DNA of 25,865 nt from Rhizobiaceae bacterium (GTDB taxonomy: Bacteria > Pseudomonadota > Alphaproteobacteria > Rhizobiales > Rhizobiaceae), in NCBI GenBank assembly GCA_021648425.1, contig JAKISV010000014.1, positions 1-25,865 of the forward strand. Reading direction: 5' to 3'. The position numbers and the translations under genes are program-made. Of this stretch, positions 1-8,531 are shown piece by piece. How positions within the stretch are numbered: position 1 is the stretch's first letter; every line of letters starts with the position of its first letter. The notes under the pieces are model-generated. The model was given only the letters and a program-made list of their open reading frames with translations, ran no database searches and was not told where the DNA came from.

Positions 1-26
1 CAGGTTAAACAACAAATTCAACCTCA

Positions 27-123
27 CCGTCATTCCTGTGCTTGTCACAGGAATCCATGCCGTTCCCCCATCCACACGATAATTCTCAGGGATGGACCCC
101 TGTGACAAGCACAGGGGTGACGG
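27..123. repeat. Large imperfect inverted repeat (intergenic palindromic element)
   Basis: Two 34-nt arms, 27-60 and 90-123, are imperfect reverse complements of each other (about five mismatches). Each arm also contains its own small palindrome, CCTGTG-cttgt-CACAGG on the left and CCCTGTG-acaag-CACAGGG on the right. The whole could fold into a long hairpin or cruciform. Short GTCAT...GGATCC-style palindromes of this kind are common between genes in alphaproteobacteria, so this is probably a dispersed repeat family member rather than a gene-specific signal. No open reading frame here looks real. Confidence 0.75.
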
Positions 124-168
124 CGGGTGTAGCTCTTTCTCATCATCCTTGCGCTCTCTACTTCTTTA

Positions 169-195
169 TCGTCGGGTCAAGCCCGAGCATGACGA
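169..195. repeat. Related short palindrome (CGGGTCAAGCCCG core)
   Basis: The core CGGGTCAAGCCCG is flanked by TCGT on the left and ATGACGA on the right, giving another short inverted repeat of the same style as the element at 27-123 (a GTC/GAC edge around a C-rich palindrome with a CTTG/CAAG centre). It probably belongs to the same repeat class. The rest of 1-302 shows no gene; it also contains several loosely repeated GATGACGAAGG-like words at about 188-240. Confidence 0.55.
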
Positions 196-302
196 AGGGG
201 TGGGCCAGAGGATGACGAAGGGTGAAGGCGAGGACGAAGGGGGAGCGGGATTATTGAATCGGGACAGTAAATATTATTCCCGAAAAAACTACACGCTTGT
301 AT

Positions 303-1091
303 TTAATACAAAACTGCTTCCCCCGCCAAAATGGCACTGGCCCTTGCAGTAAAACTGCCATTGCCATTATGAACCACCAGGGGAGGGGAAAATGTAACCG
401 GCGCTTTTGAACCTTTAATAGCCCGTACCAACAAAAGTTTAGCGGGTTCATCTTTGTGTGAATATATCGGCATGATGGATAAATCACCAAACCGGCCCTG
501 GGCAGCGGCAATAATCTGGCCGATAGCATGGGAGCGGTAAATCATCGCCAGCATTCCGCGCGGTTGTATAATAGTTGTAGCAGTGCGCATCCATGCATCC
601 AAACCGCCTTCACCCATCATATGAGCCTGCGCGCGCAGGTGATCGTCGCTGGTTCTATTTGACAGATCATCATTATAAGGTGGGTTCATAATTACAAAGT
701 CGAATTTATCAGATTTCAATCCCGCCTTTTCCCGCGCCTTTCCTGATAGTGTAACATCGGCTTCAAGTACCTCGATGCGATGAGCAAAAGCGCTGTTACT
801 GGAAAGTTTGGAAGATTGAAACGCAAGGTTGGCCATCTGGTGATTGTTCTCCACTAACAACACCTGCAAATCGCGGCGAAGCGCAATTGCGGCCAGCCCG
901 GCAACGCCGGCCCCCGCTCCCAGATCAGCCACCAGGCCGCGAGCGTCCCCTGGCAGCGCGGCAGCGAGCAATATCGCATCCAGCCCCGACCTGTGCCCTT
1001 GTTGTGAAGGTTGCAAAACTTCAAATTTTCCGCCTAGAAACGCATCCCTGGTAGTGGGCGAATTGGTTTCAACATTTACCAGTTTATTCAT
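303..1091 (-). CDS. N6-adenine-type SAM methyltransferase, TrmN6/YfiC-like
   Basis: This 262-residue protein is predicted to transfer a methyl group from S-adenosylmethionine to an adenine amino group. The visible signs are a SAM-binding glycine loop DLGAGAG at residues 56-62, an acidic residue ending strand 2 (E81), and the catalytic NPPY motif at 136-139 that marks N6-adenine and N5-glutamine methyltransferases. The N-terminal GHRSGLDAILLAA stretch (32-44) resembles the start of tRNA1(Val) A37 methyltransferases (TrmN6/YfiC), so a tRNA target is the best guess, but the substrate cannot be read from the sequence. The ATG at 1091 lacks a clear ribosome binding site. It lies 52 bp downstream of the DUF2007 gene on the same strand and is probably co-transcribed with it. 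Confidence 0.85.
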   Translation of the reverse strand: MNKLVNVETNSPTTRDAFLGGKFEVLQPSQQGHRSGLDAILLAAALPGDARGLVADLGAGAGVAGLAAIALRRDLQVLLVENNHQMANLAFQSSKLSSNSAFAHRIEVLEADVTLSGKAREKAGLKSDKFDFVIMNPPYNDDLSNRTSDDHLRAQAHMMGEGGLDAWMRTATTIIQPRGMLAMIYRSHAIGQIIAAAQGRFGDLSIMPIYSHKDEPAKLLLVRAIKGSKAPVTFSPPLVVHNGNGSFTARASAILAGEAVLY

Positions 1092-1143
1092 TGCTGTTTC
1101 ATGCCTGTATCACCCAAAAAGCAGTTTTGAGTTTAAATTGGAG

Positions 1144-1374
1144 TTAGCTTTTTAATTGCACCAGTTCGATGCCTATTTCAGCATCTGTCAATATGCGCCT
1201 TGCGCGCTCATTATCGTCATTGAGCGTCATAATTCTGCGCGGAATAGCACCCACTGAACCTTCCAGAATGCTCATGTTCTGATCAAGAATAATATATTCA
1301 ATATGCTGTTCTTTCAACAACACCTCGATCAATGAAATCATCACAATATCATTTGTCCGAACCAGTTCTTTCAA
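1144..1374 (-). CDS. DUF2007-family small protein
   Basis: A 76-residue soluble protein resembling the DUF2007 (putative signal-transducing protein) family: a short alpha/beta ferredoxin-like fold in which the N-terminal half reads as ...NDIVMISLIEVLLKEQHI followed by a strand and the charged segment DDNERARRIL. Function is unknown in the family. Translation appears to start at a TTG codon (1374-1372): a strong GGAGG lies 6 nt upstream (plus-strand positions 1381-1385) and no ATG fits. It is divergent from the polyprenyl synthetase gene, with about 260 bp between them, and is followed by the methyltransferase gene. In several Rhizobiales these genes sit together; I recall this rather than having tested it. 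Confidence 0.8.
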   Translation of the reverse strand: MKELVRTNDIVMISLIEVLLKEQHIEYIILDQNMSILEGSVGAIPRRIMTLNDDNERARRILTDAEIGIELVQLKS

Positions 1375-1588
1375 TTTATGCCTCCAGTAAACAATTCAAC
1401 AGCGTTACAACATCAAGAATATGAGAAAAATCTACACCTGTTGAACACTTGCTACTATATCAATTTTTTCAAGTTTATCGCCAGTACCCAATAAACTTGA
1501 TGTGATTTATCAAATTTGACAAAGCCTTGCGGCAGTACAATCATATGGGCCAATCTGTCACTTGTATCGCGCGCAAGGCACGACTATG

Positions 1589-1617
1589 TTGACAGGTGAT
1601 AGCACAAATTATTATCC
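1589..1617 (+). promoter_or_regulatory. Candidate sigma-70 promoter for the polyprenyl synthetase gene
   Basis: A consensus -35 box TTGACA (1589-1594) is followed after exactly 17 nt by TTATCC (1612-1617) as a -10 box. Transcription would start near 1624, leaving a leader of only about 10 nt before the ATG at 1635, which just includes the GGGG at 1623-1626 as a weak ribosome binding site. The remaining divergent intergenic region (1375-1588) shows no other clear element. Confidence 0.45.
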
Positions 1618-1634
1618 AATCCGGGGAAAAATGA

Positions 1635-2684
1635 ATGTCTGGAGTCGTCGTCGCCATCAACAACGGCAAGCCTCACAAATTAAAACAACAGCCGTTGCCA
1701 AGTCGGGAAATCGGAATTCAATCACTCATCGATCTGGTTGGTGAGGATATGGAAAGGGTCAATCAACTGATCCTGTCTAAGACCGGATCAGATGTGGAAA
1801 TGATTCCTCAGGTGGCAAAACATCTGATCGATTCAGGTGGCAAGCGCCTCCGCCCCATGTTGACGATTGCAGCTGCCCAGATGTCTGGCTATCAGGGCGC
1901 ACACCATGTTACGCTTGCAGCCAGCGTTGAATTTATGCACACCGCCACCTTGCTGCACGATGATGTGGTTGATGAAAGCGATTTGCGCCGTGGGAAACTT
2001 TCCGCCCGCATGCTTTGGGGAAATGAGGCCAGCGTGCTTGTTGGCGATTTTCTGCTGGGCCAGGCCTTTCGCATGATGGTGGAAGTGGGATCACTGGGTG
2101 CGCTTGATGTTTTGTCCAATGCTGCCACTGTAATCGCTGAAGGTGAAGTGTTGCAATTATCCACGGCCAAAAACCTTGAAACCACCGAAGACGAGTATTT
2201 AACGGTAATCCGTTCAAAAACCGCTGCTTTGTTCGGTGCTGCCTGCGAAGTCGGGCCGATTATTGCTGATCGTGATAAATCAATAATCAGCGCATTTCGT
2301 TCTTATGGTGCAAATCTGGGAGTTGCCTTCCAGCTGGTGGATGATGCCCTTGATTTTGGCGGCACCGCCGCCCAGCTCGGCAAAAACGTTGGCGATGATC
2401 TGCGCGAGGGCAAGGTTACATTGCCGATATTACTGGCCTATCGCCGTGGAACTGAAAATGAACGCGAGTTTTGGAAACAGGCAATCGAGCAGGGTGAAAC
2501 CGACGATAAGACGCTTCGCCATGCGCTTGAATTGCTGAAAAAACACGATGCACTTTCAGACACCATTTCTCGCGCCACCCACTATGGAAAAATTGCGCGT
2601 GATGCTTTGGCCCCACTGCCAGCCAGCCAGCATAAGCAGGCGTTGCTGGAAGTAATTGATTTTTGTATTGAGCGTGGCCATTGA
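1635..2684 (+). CDS. ispB: Long-chain polyprenyl diphosphate synthase (quinone side chain)
   Basis: A 349-residue trans-isoprenyl diphosphate synthase that adds isopentenyl diphosphate units to an allylic primer, giving the long prenyl tail of ubiquinone. Visible motifs are GGKRLRP (68-74), the first aspartate-rich motif DDVVD (109-113) and the second DDALD (236-240), plus the lysine of RSKTAALF near 195. The residues four and five positions before the first motif are small (A104, T105), which in this family allows long products (C40-C50). A decaprenyl product is likely for an alphaproteobacterium but is inferred. The first 25 residues are a family-variable extension; the ATG at 1635 is preceded by GGGG. 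The secreted TPR gene follows on the same strand after 97 bp. Confidence 0.92.
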   Translation: MSGVVVAINNGKPHKLKQQPLPSREIGIQSLIDLVGEDMERVNQLILSKTGSDVEMIPQVAKHLIDSGGKRLRPMLTIAAAQMSGYQGAHHVTLAASVEFMHTATLLHDDVVDESDLRRGKLSARMLWGNEASVLVGDFLLGQAFRMMVEVGSLGALDVLSNAATVIAEGEVLQLSTAKNLETTEDEYLTVIRSKTAALFGAACEVGPIIADRDKSIISAFRSYGANLGVAFQLVDDALDFGGTAAQLGKNVGDDLREGKVTLPILLAYRRGTENEREFWKQAIEQGETDDKTLRHALELLKKHDALSDTISRATHYGKIARDALAPLPASQHKQALLEVIDFCIERGH

Positions 2685-2781
2685 ACTGCGGCCATTGCCA
2701 TTGCTTCCCATGCACAAAAAGGCCATTGTTAGCCCATAGGTTGAGCGCTGATTTGTTTCCAAGACAACGACTGAGATATTT

Positions 2782-4521
2782 ATGAATAAATTCCCCCTGA
2801 CAACTACCCGGATCCTGCTGATTTCAACGCTGTTGGCAATCGCTTCGCCAGCCAGCGCCTATAAGGAATTGAATGAAGTCGTTGAATATACGGGGCTTGC
2901 CGGCAGTTATTTGGCTGCACGTGTGGCAACTGCCGATAATGACGATCTGGCGGCCGTTAGTTTTCTGGAAAAATCACTAAAACTCGACCCGCACAACAAC
3001 CAGGTAAAACAAAACCTTTTTCATGCCTATCTGGCCAGCGGTCGCATTGAAGATGCGGTGCTTTTATCGCGAGATATAAGCGATAAAAATGCCGACGATT
3101 ATATTGTCAAAATGGTCAACAGTGTAGAGCTGATTCGCAAGCGTTCCTGGGCAAAAGCCATAAACAAATTATCTGATGAAAAAGGTTCTGATCTCGACAA
3201 CCTGATTACTAAAATTATCATCGCCTGGGCGAAGTTTGGTAATGGCGAGGCAAAAGAAGCTTTGGCGCAAATTGATACAATTACCGGCGCAAACTGGATG
3301 GATGTGCTCAAAGATTTGCATCGCGGCCTGATAATGTCTGCTTCGGGTAACGATGCTGAAGCGGTTCTGGTACTGCAAAAAGCAATCTCCAATCGCGCAT
3401 CGGCCCGATTGTTATCCGAGACTTATATCAACGCTGTTGATGCCCTCGTTCGCGCCCAGCAGCGTCTTGGTAATCTTGATGCTGCCCGCGCGGCTGTTAA
3501 AGCGGGACTGGATATATTTCCAAACCTGCCCGCTCTTCATACGATGAATGAGGCGCTGGATGAAGGCAAGCCGGCAAGCCTGCTGATTTCAAACCCCCAA
3601 CAAGGGGTGGCCGAATTATTCTACAATCTTGGCAATGCCATCAGCCGCGAAGGTGGTACTCCTTTTGCCCAGATTTATCTTCAACTGGCCAAGCACCTTT
3701 ATCCCGAAAGTGCACCTATAACCATTTCGCTTGCCAACATATTCGAAAAGCAGGAAAAGCCCGAAAGAGCCAATTCCTATTATGAGCAGATTGCGGATGA
3801 TTCACCCTATAAACGCCGTGCGCAACTTGAAACCGCAATCAACAAGAATACGGTAGACGATGTGGAAGGTGCCATTGCCATACTTCGCGACCTGGTTAAG
3901 GAAAAACCTTCCGATCTCGTCCCGATTATGACCCTGGGTCGCGTCTTAAATCAGCGAGAGCGTTACCGCGAAGCAGTTTTGGTTTTTGACAAAGCCATTG
4001 CCCAGATCGAAAAACCCCAACGCCTGCACTGGGATTTTTTCTATCGCCGGGCGGTGGCCTATGAGCGGCTGAAAGAATGGGACAAAGCGGAAATCGACTT
4101 CAAAAAGTCACTGCAACTCGACCCCAACCGAGCCACGGTTCTCAACTATCTGGGCTATTCCTGGGTGGATAAAGGCATCAATCTGGACGAAGGTCTGGAC
4201 ATGATCAAAAAGGCAGTAAAGTTGCGCCCGCAAGCCGGTTTTATCGTCGACAGTCTGGGCTGGGCTTATTACAAGCTCAAGCGCTATGAAGAGGCCGTGG
4301 TTGAACTTGAAAAAGCAGTGCAAATGTTGCCCCAGGACCCGGTGGTAAATGATCACCTTGGTGACGCCTATTGGAAAGTCGGCAGAAAACTGGAAGCCAA
4401 ATTCCAGTGGCAACATGCGCTCGATGCTGAGCCTGAAGAAGAAGAAATTGTCAAAATCAAAAACAAACTCAGAAACGGTCTGGTAGAAGCCGGAGAAAAA
4501 CCGGTGGCCAAATCTGAATAA
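2782..4521 (+). CDS. Secreted tetratricopeptide-repeat protein
   Basis: A 579-residue protein with a Sec signal peptide (basic N-terminus, hydrophobic core 11-21, likely cleavage after ASA near residue 26) followed almost entirely by TPR helices. Clear TPR units appear near residues 55-70 (AAVSFLEKSLKLDPHNNQV) and in several consecutive units in the C-terminal half (for example YRRAVAYERLKEWDKAEID, ending in LDPNRATVLNYLGYS, then YYKLKRYEEAVVELEKAV). It should act in the periplasm as a protein-interaction scaffold; no catalytic domain is seen and no partner can be named. It sits between the polyprenyl synthetase and ispE genes. The ATG at 2782 has only a weak GAG upstream. The acidic C-terminus (EPEEEEIVKIK) is simple in composition. 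Confidence 0.87.
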   Translation: MNKFPLTTTRILLISTLLAIASPASAYKELNEVVEYTGLAGSYLAARVATADNDDLAAVSFLEKSLKLDPHNNQVKQNLFHAYLASGRIEDAVLLSRDISDKNADDYIVKMVNSVELIRKRSWAKAINKLSDEKGSDLDNLITKIIIAWAKFGNGEAKEALAQIDTITGANWMDVLKDLHRGLIMSASGNDAEAVLVLQKAISNRASARLLSETYINAVDALVRAQQRLGNLDAARAAVKAGLDIFPNLPALHTMNEALDEGKPASLLISNPQQGVAELFYNLGNAISREGGTPFAQIYLQLAKHLYPESAPITISLANIFEKQEKPERANSYYEQIADDSPYKRRAQLETAINKNTVDDVEGAIAILRDLVKEKPSDLVPIMTLGRVLNQRERYREAVLVFDKAIAQIEKPQRLHWDFFYRRAVAYERLKEWDKAEIDFKKSLQLDPNRATVLNYLGYSWVDKGINLDEGLDMIKKAVKLRPQAGFIVDSLGWAYYKLKRYEEAVVELEKAVQMLPQDPVVNDHLGDAYWKVGRKLEAKFQWQHALDAEPEEEEIVKIKNKLRNGLVEAGEKPVAKSE

Positions 4522-4541
4522 ATGCCGTGCGGACCTGCGCC

Positions 4542-5456
4542 ATGACACAAACAGTTATTGGCGCACTTGCCAGCGCCAAAATCAATCTCGCACTGCATGT
4601 TACCGCACAACGAGAAGATGGTTATCACCTGCTCGATACACTGGTGTGTTTTGCCCGGGCGGGAGACCGGATAAAAATCTCCCCGGCACCCGGTGCCAGC
4701 CGTTTGGTCAATCTGCAAATTACCGGTCAATTTGCCCGGGGCTTGACCGGTCAGCAAAATAACCTGATTACGCGCGCCGCTAATGCGATGGCTATCGAAC
4801 TGGAAAAATCCGGCTTCCCCTGCCCCCCTGTAACAATAGAACTGGAAAAAAACCTGCCCCTGGCCAGCGGCATTGGCGGCGGTTCCAGCGATGCTGCCAC
4901 AACGCTGGTGTTGCTTGCAGATTTGTGGGGTGCGAATAATTCGCTCAATCTGAGTGCCATTGCCCAAAGCCTTGGTGCTGACGTGCCCATGTGCCTCGAT
5001 CACAATCCCAAAAGAGCGCGGGGGATTGGTGAGCAAATATCCCCATTTAATCTCACCTGTGCCGTTCCGATTTTACTGGTTAATCCCGGCATCGCTACTC
5101 CGACACCCAAAATATTTGCTGCCCTTGAGAACAAACAACAGCCAGCCATTGTTCTTGAGGAGAATAAGAATATTGATTCTGTGAGCCAACTGGCGGAAAT
5201 TCTCAAACCCATGAGAAATGACCTTCAGAAGCCGGCCATATCACTGGTGCCGCAGATCACCGGCGTGCTGGAACTAATCCAAAACCAACCAGGTTGTTTA
5301 CTGCCCCGCATGTCAGGCTCCGGTGCCACATGTTATGGTATATTCGAGAGTGAATTCAGCGCTACAAAGGCCATGACCCAAATCAAGGAAGCCCATAGTG
5401 ATTGGTGGTCAGTAGCCTGTATGACAATTGCCCAAGGAAAAACTGACAATGGATAA
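4542..5456 (+). CDS. ispE: 4-diphosphocytidyl-2-C-methyl-D-erythritol kinase
   Basis: A GHMP-superfamily kinase of 304 residues that phosphorylates the 2-hydroxyl of CDP-methylerythritol in the MEP pathway to isopentenyl diphosphate. The ATP-binding loop PLASGIGGGSSDAA lies at 106-119, the catalytic lysine is in SAKINL (K13) and the catalytic aspartate in GADVP (D147); a C-terminal GHMP motif MSGSGATCYG is present. The ATG at 4542 (MTQTVIG...) was chosen over an in-frame GTG at 4527 because the family begins just before the SAKINL motif. It starts 20 nt after the TPR gene and overlaps moaB by 8 nt, so the genes are probably in one transcript. Together with the upstream polyprenyl synthetase it links C5 precursor supply with quinone tail synthesis. 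Confidence 0.95.
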   Translation: MTQTVIGALASAKINLALHVTAQREDGYHLLDTLVCFARAGDRIKISPAPGASRLVNLQITGQFARGLTGQQNNLITRAANAMAIELEKSGFPCPPVTIELEKNLPLASGIGGGSSDAATTLVLLADLWGANNSLNLSAIAQSLGADVPMCLDHNPKRARGIGEQISPFNLTCAVPILLVNPGIATPTPKIFAALENKQQPAIVLEENKNIDSVSQLAEILKPMRNDLQKPAISLVPQITGVLELIQNQPGCLLPRMSGSGATCYGIFESEFSATKAMTQIKEAHSDWWSVACMTIAQGKTDNG

Positions 5457-5985
5457 AACCCGTTCTTTCATCCCGTTGAATATAGCCGTGCTGACCCTTT
5501 CCGATACACGTTCAATAGAAGATGATAAATCAGGTCGCCTGTTGGCTGATCGACTGCAGAAAGCCGGGCACAAGTTGGCTGATCGCCAGATCAGGGCTGA
5601 TGATGTCACCGCCATACAAACAATTGTTGGCCAATGGATCGACAATGCGGCAATCGATGTAATTCTCACTACCGGTGGAACCGGATTTACCGGGCGTGAT
5701 GTGAGCGTTGAGGCAATCGAACCCTTGTTTGAAAAACGCATGGATGGATTTTCAACTATTTTTCACCAGATCAGCTTTGCCAAAATTGGCACTTCCACAA
5801 TCCAGTCCCGCGCCACCGGCGGTGTCGCCAACGCCACTTATATATTCTGCCTGCCCGGATCGCCTGGCGCCTGCAAGGATGCCTGGGATGAAATTATCGG
5901 GCAACAATTGGACTATCGCCACGGCCCTTGCAATTTTGTTGAAATATTACCTCGTCTGGATGAAGGCTTAAAACGAAACAAATAA
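5449..5985 (+). CDS. moaB: Molybdenum cofactor biosynthesis protein MoaB
   Basis: A 178-residue MoaB/MogA-like protein; the family adenylylates molybdopterin or assists metal insertion during molybdenum cofactor synthesis in the cytoplasm. The MPT-binding signature TTGGTGFTGRDV is at 74-85 and a second conserved segment FCLPGSPGACKDAWDEI lies near the C-terminus. The ATG at 5449 fits the family start (FIPLNIAVLTLSDTR) and has AAGGAAAA upstream; an in-frame TTG at 5428 would add only seven residues. It overlaps ispE by 8 nt, which suggests translational coupling with an isoprenoid gene, an unusual pairing. It is one of three cofactor-related genes in the window, the others being fdhD and mobB some 14 kb away. 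Confidence 0.93.
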   Translation: MDKTRSFIPLNIAVLTLSDTRSIEDDKSGRLLADRLQKAGHKLADRQIRADDVTAIQTIVGQWIDNAAIDVILTTGGTGFTGRDVSVEAIEPLFEKRMDGFSTIFHQISFAKIGTSTIQSRATGGVANATYIFCLPGSPGACKDAWDEIIGQQLDYRHGPCNFVEILPRLDEGLKRNK

Positions 5986-6016
5986 CACTTTGTATTCTTC
6001 CTATGCGTGTTAGAGT

Positions 6017-6031
6017 CTGAATAATATTCAG
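6017..6031. promoter_or_regulatory. Palindrome upstream of the CDGSH gene, possible operator
   Basis: CTGAATAATATTCAG is a perfect 7-1-7 palindrome 23 bp before the ATG of the CDGSH iron-sulfur gene. Its 7-1-7 form recalls Fur-superfamily sites, and it has TGA...TCA edges like the rhizobial iron-responsive box, but with a spacer of 7 rather than the 9 I recall for that box. It is only a candidate operator. Confidence 0.3.
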
Positions 6032-6054
6032 TTGTACTCTTGGAGGAATACAAA

Positions 6055-6300
6055 ATGGCTAAAGGCGAAGTAGCGCAAACTACCCCAATCCCCGTGGAAG
6101 TCGAAGCGGGTAAAGACTATTACTGGTGTTCATGTGGTAAATCTGCAAAACAACCGTTTTGTGATGGTTCCCACAAGGGTACGCAATTTACTCCCTTAAA
6201 ATGGTATGCAGAAGAAGACGGAAAAAAATACTTTTGCGCCTGCAAACAAACCAATGGCGAGCCTTTTTGCGATGGCTCTCATAAAGGTTTGGACACTTAG
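6055..6300 (+). CDS. Tandem CDGSH iron-sulfur domain protein
   Basis: An 81-residue protein made of two CDGSH zinc-finger-like [2Fe-2S] binding motifs. The first has ligands C25, C27, C36 and H40 (CSCGKSAKQPFCDGSH); the second C61, C63, C72 and H76 (CACKQTNGEPFCDGSH). Each would hold one [2Fe-2S] cluster with the labile 3Cys-1His coordination of mitoNEET-type proteins; the double-motif layout is like the CISD3 (MiNT) type. Roles proposed for the family are cluster transfer and redox sensing. The ATG at 6055 is preceded by a strong GGAGGA (6042-6047); a TTG at 6040 would place the start before this site and is rejected. It stands alone between moaB and glyS, with its own palindrome upstream. 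Confidence 0.92.
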   Translation: MAKGEVAQTTPIPVEVEAGKDYYWCSCGKSAKQPFCDGSHKGTQFTPLKWYAEEDGKKYFCACKQTNGEPFCDGSHKGLDT

Positions 6301-6372
6301 GCTAAAATGCCAGTTTTCCAGTGACAATTTCCATGCCGCTTGTTATGCCCAACTATTCAAGTGGAGCTGACA

Positions 6373-8430
6373 ATGCCCGATTTATTACTGGAACTGTTTT
6401 GCGAAGAAATACCTGCCCGCATGCAACGCGACGCGGCGGATAATCTGCGCAAGCTGGTTACCAACGCGCTGGTCGATGCCGGCCTCACCTATGAAGGTGC
6501 CAAAGAATATTGGACGCCGCGCCGCCTGGTGCTCGACGTGCGCGGCCTCACTGCACGCTCTGCCGATATTCGCGAAGAACGAAAAGGCCCCCGCACCGAT
6601 GCACCGCAAAAAGCCATCGAGGGTTTTATGCGTGGTGCTGGGCTTAAATCCATTGAAGATGCGCAAATTCAAAACGATCCCAAGAAGGGTGAGTTTTACG
6701 TTGCAGTGATCAACAAACCTGGTCGCGATGCCATCGACATCATCACGGCTGTCATGCCCGCTATTATCACCAAATTCCCCTGGCCCAAATCCATGCGCTG
6801 GGGCGAAGCTTCAAAAACTTCCGGCAGCCTCACCTGGGTACGCCCGCTGCAATCTGTTCTTTGTACTTTTGGTGCTGAGACTGAGGAGCCGCAAACAGTC
6901 GAATTTGAAGTGGATGAAATCAAATCCTCCAATATTACTTTCGGCCATCGCTTTATGGCTCCGGCAAAAATAACCGTGCGACGCTTCGAAGATTATGTTG
7001 CCTCTCTGCACAAAGCAAAAGTCATCATTGATGCTGAACAGCGCAAGGAAATAATTTTGACCGATGCCAACAATCTGGCATTTGCGCAAGGTTATGAACT
7101 GGTGGAAGATAATCGCCTGCTCGAAGAAGTGTCCGCTCTCGTCGAATGGCCAACGGTTTTAATGGGTGAATTTGATAAGGATTTTCTCGACATTCCAGCG
7201 GAAGTTATTCAACTCACCATTCGTGAAAATCAGAAATGTTTTGTGCTGAAATCAAGCGATGATGGCAAGCTGGTAAATCGCTTTATTCTGGTTTCCAACA
7301 TCATCCCTTCAGACGGGGGAACGCAAGTTTCACGCGGCAACGGACGTGTCGTGAATGCTCGCCTGGCCGATGCAAAATTCTTCTGGGACAGCGATTTGAC
7401 TCAGGTGAAAAATGAGGGTTTTGGCCCGTGGATCGAGAAGCTCGACAAGGTGACTTTCCATGCCAAACTGGGAACCCAGGGCGAGCTGGTAAAACGTGTT
7501 ATGACCCTTGCCGAAGAGTTGGCGCCACTGGTTGGTGCCGATCCGAAAAAAGCAAAACGTGCCGCTGAATTGTGCAAGGCGGATTTAAACTGCGCCATGG
7601 TATTTGAGTTCCCTGAGGTGCAGGGACTGATGGGGAAAACCTACGCTCTGCGAGCCAGCGAAGACGCTTCGGTCGCCGCTGCTATCGAAGAACATTATAA
7701 GCCACTGGGCCCCACCGATGATGTGCCAACCGACCCGGTTTCAATCGCCGTGGCGCTGGCGGAAAAACTCGATAAACTCGTCGGCTTCTGGGCAATAGAT
7801 GAAAAGCCAACGGGCAGTAAAGACCCCTTTGCATTGCGGCGTGCAGCGCTTGGAGTTATTCGGCTGGTGCTGGAAAACGAGGTGGAGTTAGAGTTGTCGA
7901 AATATGCCAGCCCTGATCTTCTCTCCTTCTTTCACGACCGTTTGAAAGTCTATCTGCGGGACAAGAACATTCGTCACGATTTGATTGATGCAGTCATCAC
8001 ACCCCAGGATGACGACCTGCTCGCCATCACCAATCGCGCCCAGGCCCTGCAAAATCTCATCAGTTCCAATGAAGGCGCAAACCTGTTGGCGGGCTATAAA
8101 CGCGCTGCGAATATCCTGGCTGCCGAGGAGAAAAAGGGTACTGTGATCGCTACAAAAGTTGACACGGGCCTGCTTAAAGTTGAATCAGAACTTGAACTAA
8201 ATAATATCCTGAATCAGATTGCATCAACAACCGCGCAAGCATTTGAAAAAGAAGACTATTCCGCCGCCATGACAGCCATGGCAATGATGCGTGGGCCGGT
8301 TGATGATTTTTTTGATAATGTCATGGTGAACGATGATGATGAGGCAATCCGCGCCAACCGCCTGGCCCTGCTCAACCGCATCAGAACCGTCACCGGTCAG
8401 GTTGCAGACTTTTCAAAAATCAGCGGATAG
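6373..8430 (+). CDS. glyS: Glycine--tRNA ligase beta subunit
   Basis: A 685-residue beta chain of the heterotetrameric (alpha2beta2) bacterial glycyl-tRNA synthetase, which charges tRNA-Gly in the cytoplasm; the beta chain mainly binds tRNA. The N-terminal LLLELFCEEIPARMQ, the internal ENQKCFVL segment, the HAKLGTQGELVKRV part of the HD-like domain, and the C-terminal DALR-like anticodon-binding region ending in NRLALLNRIRTVTGQVADFSKI are all characteristic. The ATG at 6373 (MPDLLLEL) matches the conserved start and is preceded by GTGGAG; an upstream in-frame ATG at 6340 is less likely. The alpha-chain gene glyQ, normally adjacent, is not in this window; the CDGSH gene occupies the upstream position. 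Confidence 0.96.
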   Translation: MPDLLLELFCEEIPARMQRDAADNLRKLVTNALVDAGLTYEGAKEYWTPRRLVLDVRGLTARSADIREERKGPRTDAPQKAIEGFMRGAGLKSIEDAQIQNDPKKGEFYVAVINKPGRDAIDIITAVMPAIITKFPWPKSMRWGEASKTSGSLTWVRPLQSVLCTFGAETEEPQTVEFEVDEIKSSNITFGHRFMAPAKITVRRFEDYVASLHKAKVIIDAEQRKEIILTDANNLAFAQGYELVEDNRLLEEVSALVEWPTVLMGEFDKDFLDIPAEVIQLTIRENQKCFVLKSSDDGKLVNRFILVSNIIPSDGGTQVSRGNGRVVNARLADAKFFWDSDLTQVKNEGFGPWIEKLDKVTFHAKLGTQGELVKRVMTLAEELAPLVGADPKKAKRAAELCKADLNCAMVFEFPEVQGLMGKTYALRASEDASVAAAIEEHYKPLGPTDDVPTDPVSIAVALAEKLDKLVGFWAIDEKPTGSKDPFALRRAALGVIRLVLENEVELELSKYASPDLLSFFHDRLKVYLRDKNIRHDLIDAVITPQDDDLLAITNRAQALQNLISSNEGANLLAGYKRAANILAAEEKKGTVIATKVDTGLLKVESELELNNILNQIASTTAQAFEKEDYSAAMTAMAMMRGPVDDFFDNVMVNDDDEAIRANRLALLNRIRTVTGQVADFSKISG

Positions 8431-8531
8431 TGTAACTAATCTGACATGTCTGATTTAACCCCCAACTGAGCCAACAGGCGAAGCTTCAGCGCCCACGCAG
8501 GCCTGAAGCGAGGTGCAAAGCACCCAGCGAA

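Noticed and set aside
92..352. Open frame of 86 codons at the left edge
   Set aside because: It runs through the inverted repeats and the antisense end of the methyltransferase gene; composition is repeat-derived and no family resemblance is seen.
4368..5036. 222-codon minus-strand frame opposite ispE
   Set aside because: It is antisense to the conserved GHMP kinase motifs, with low-complexity composition and no family features.
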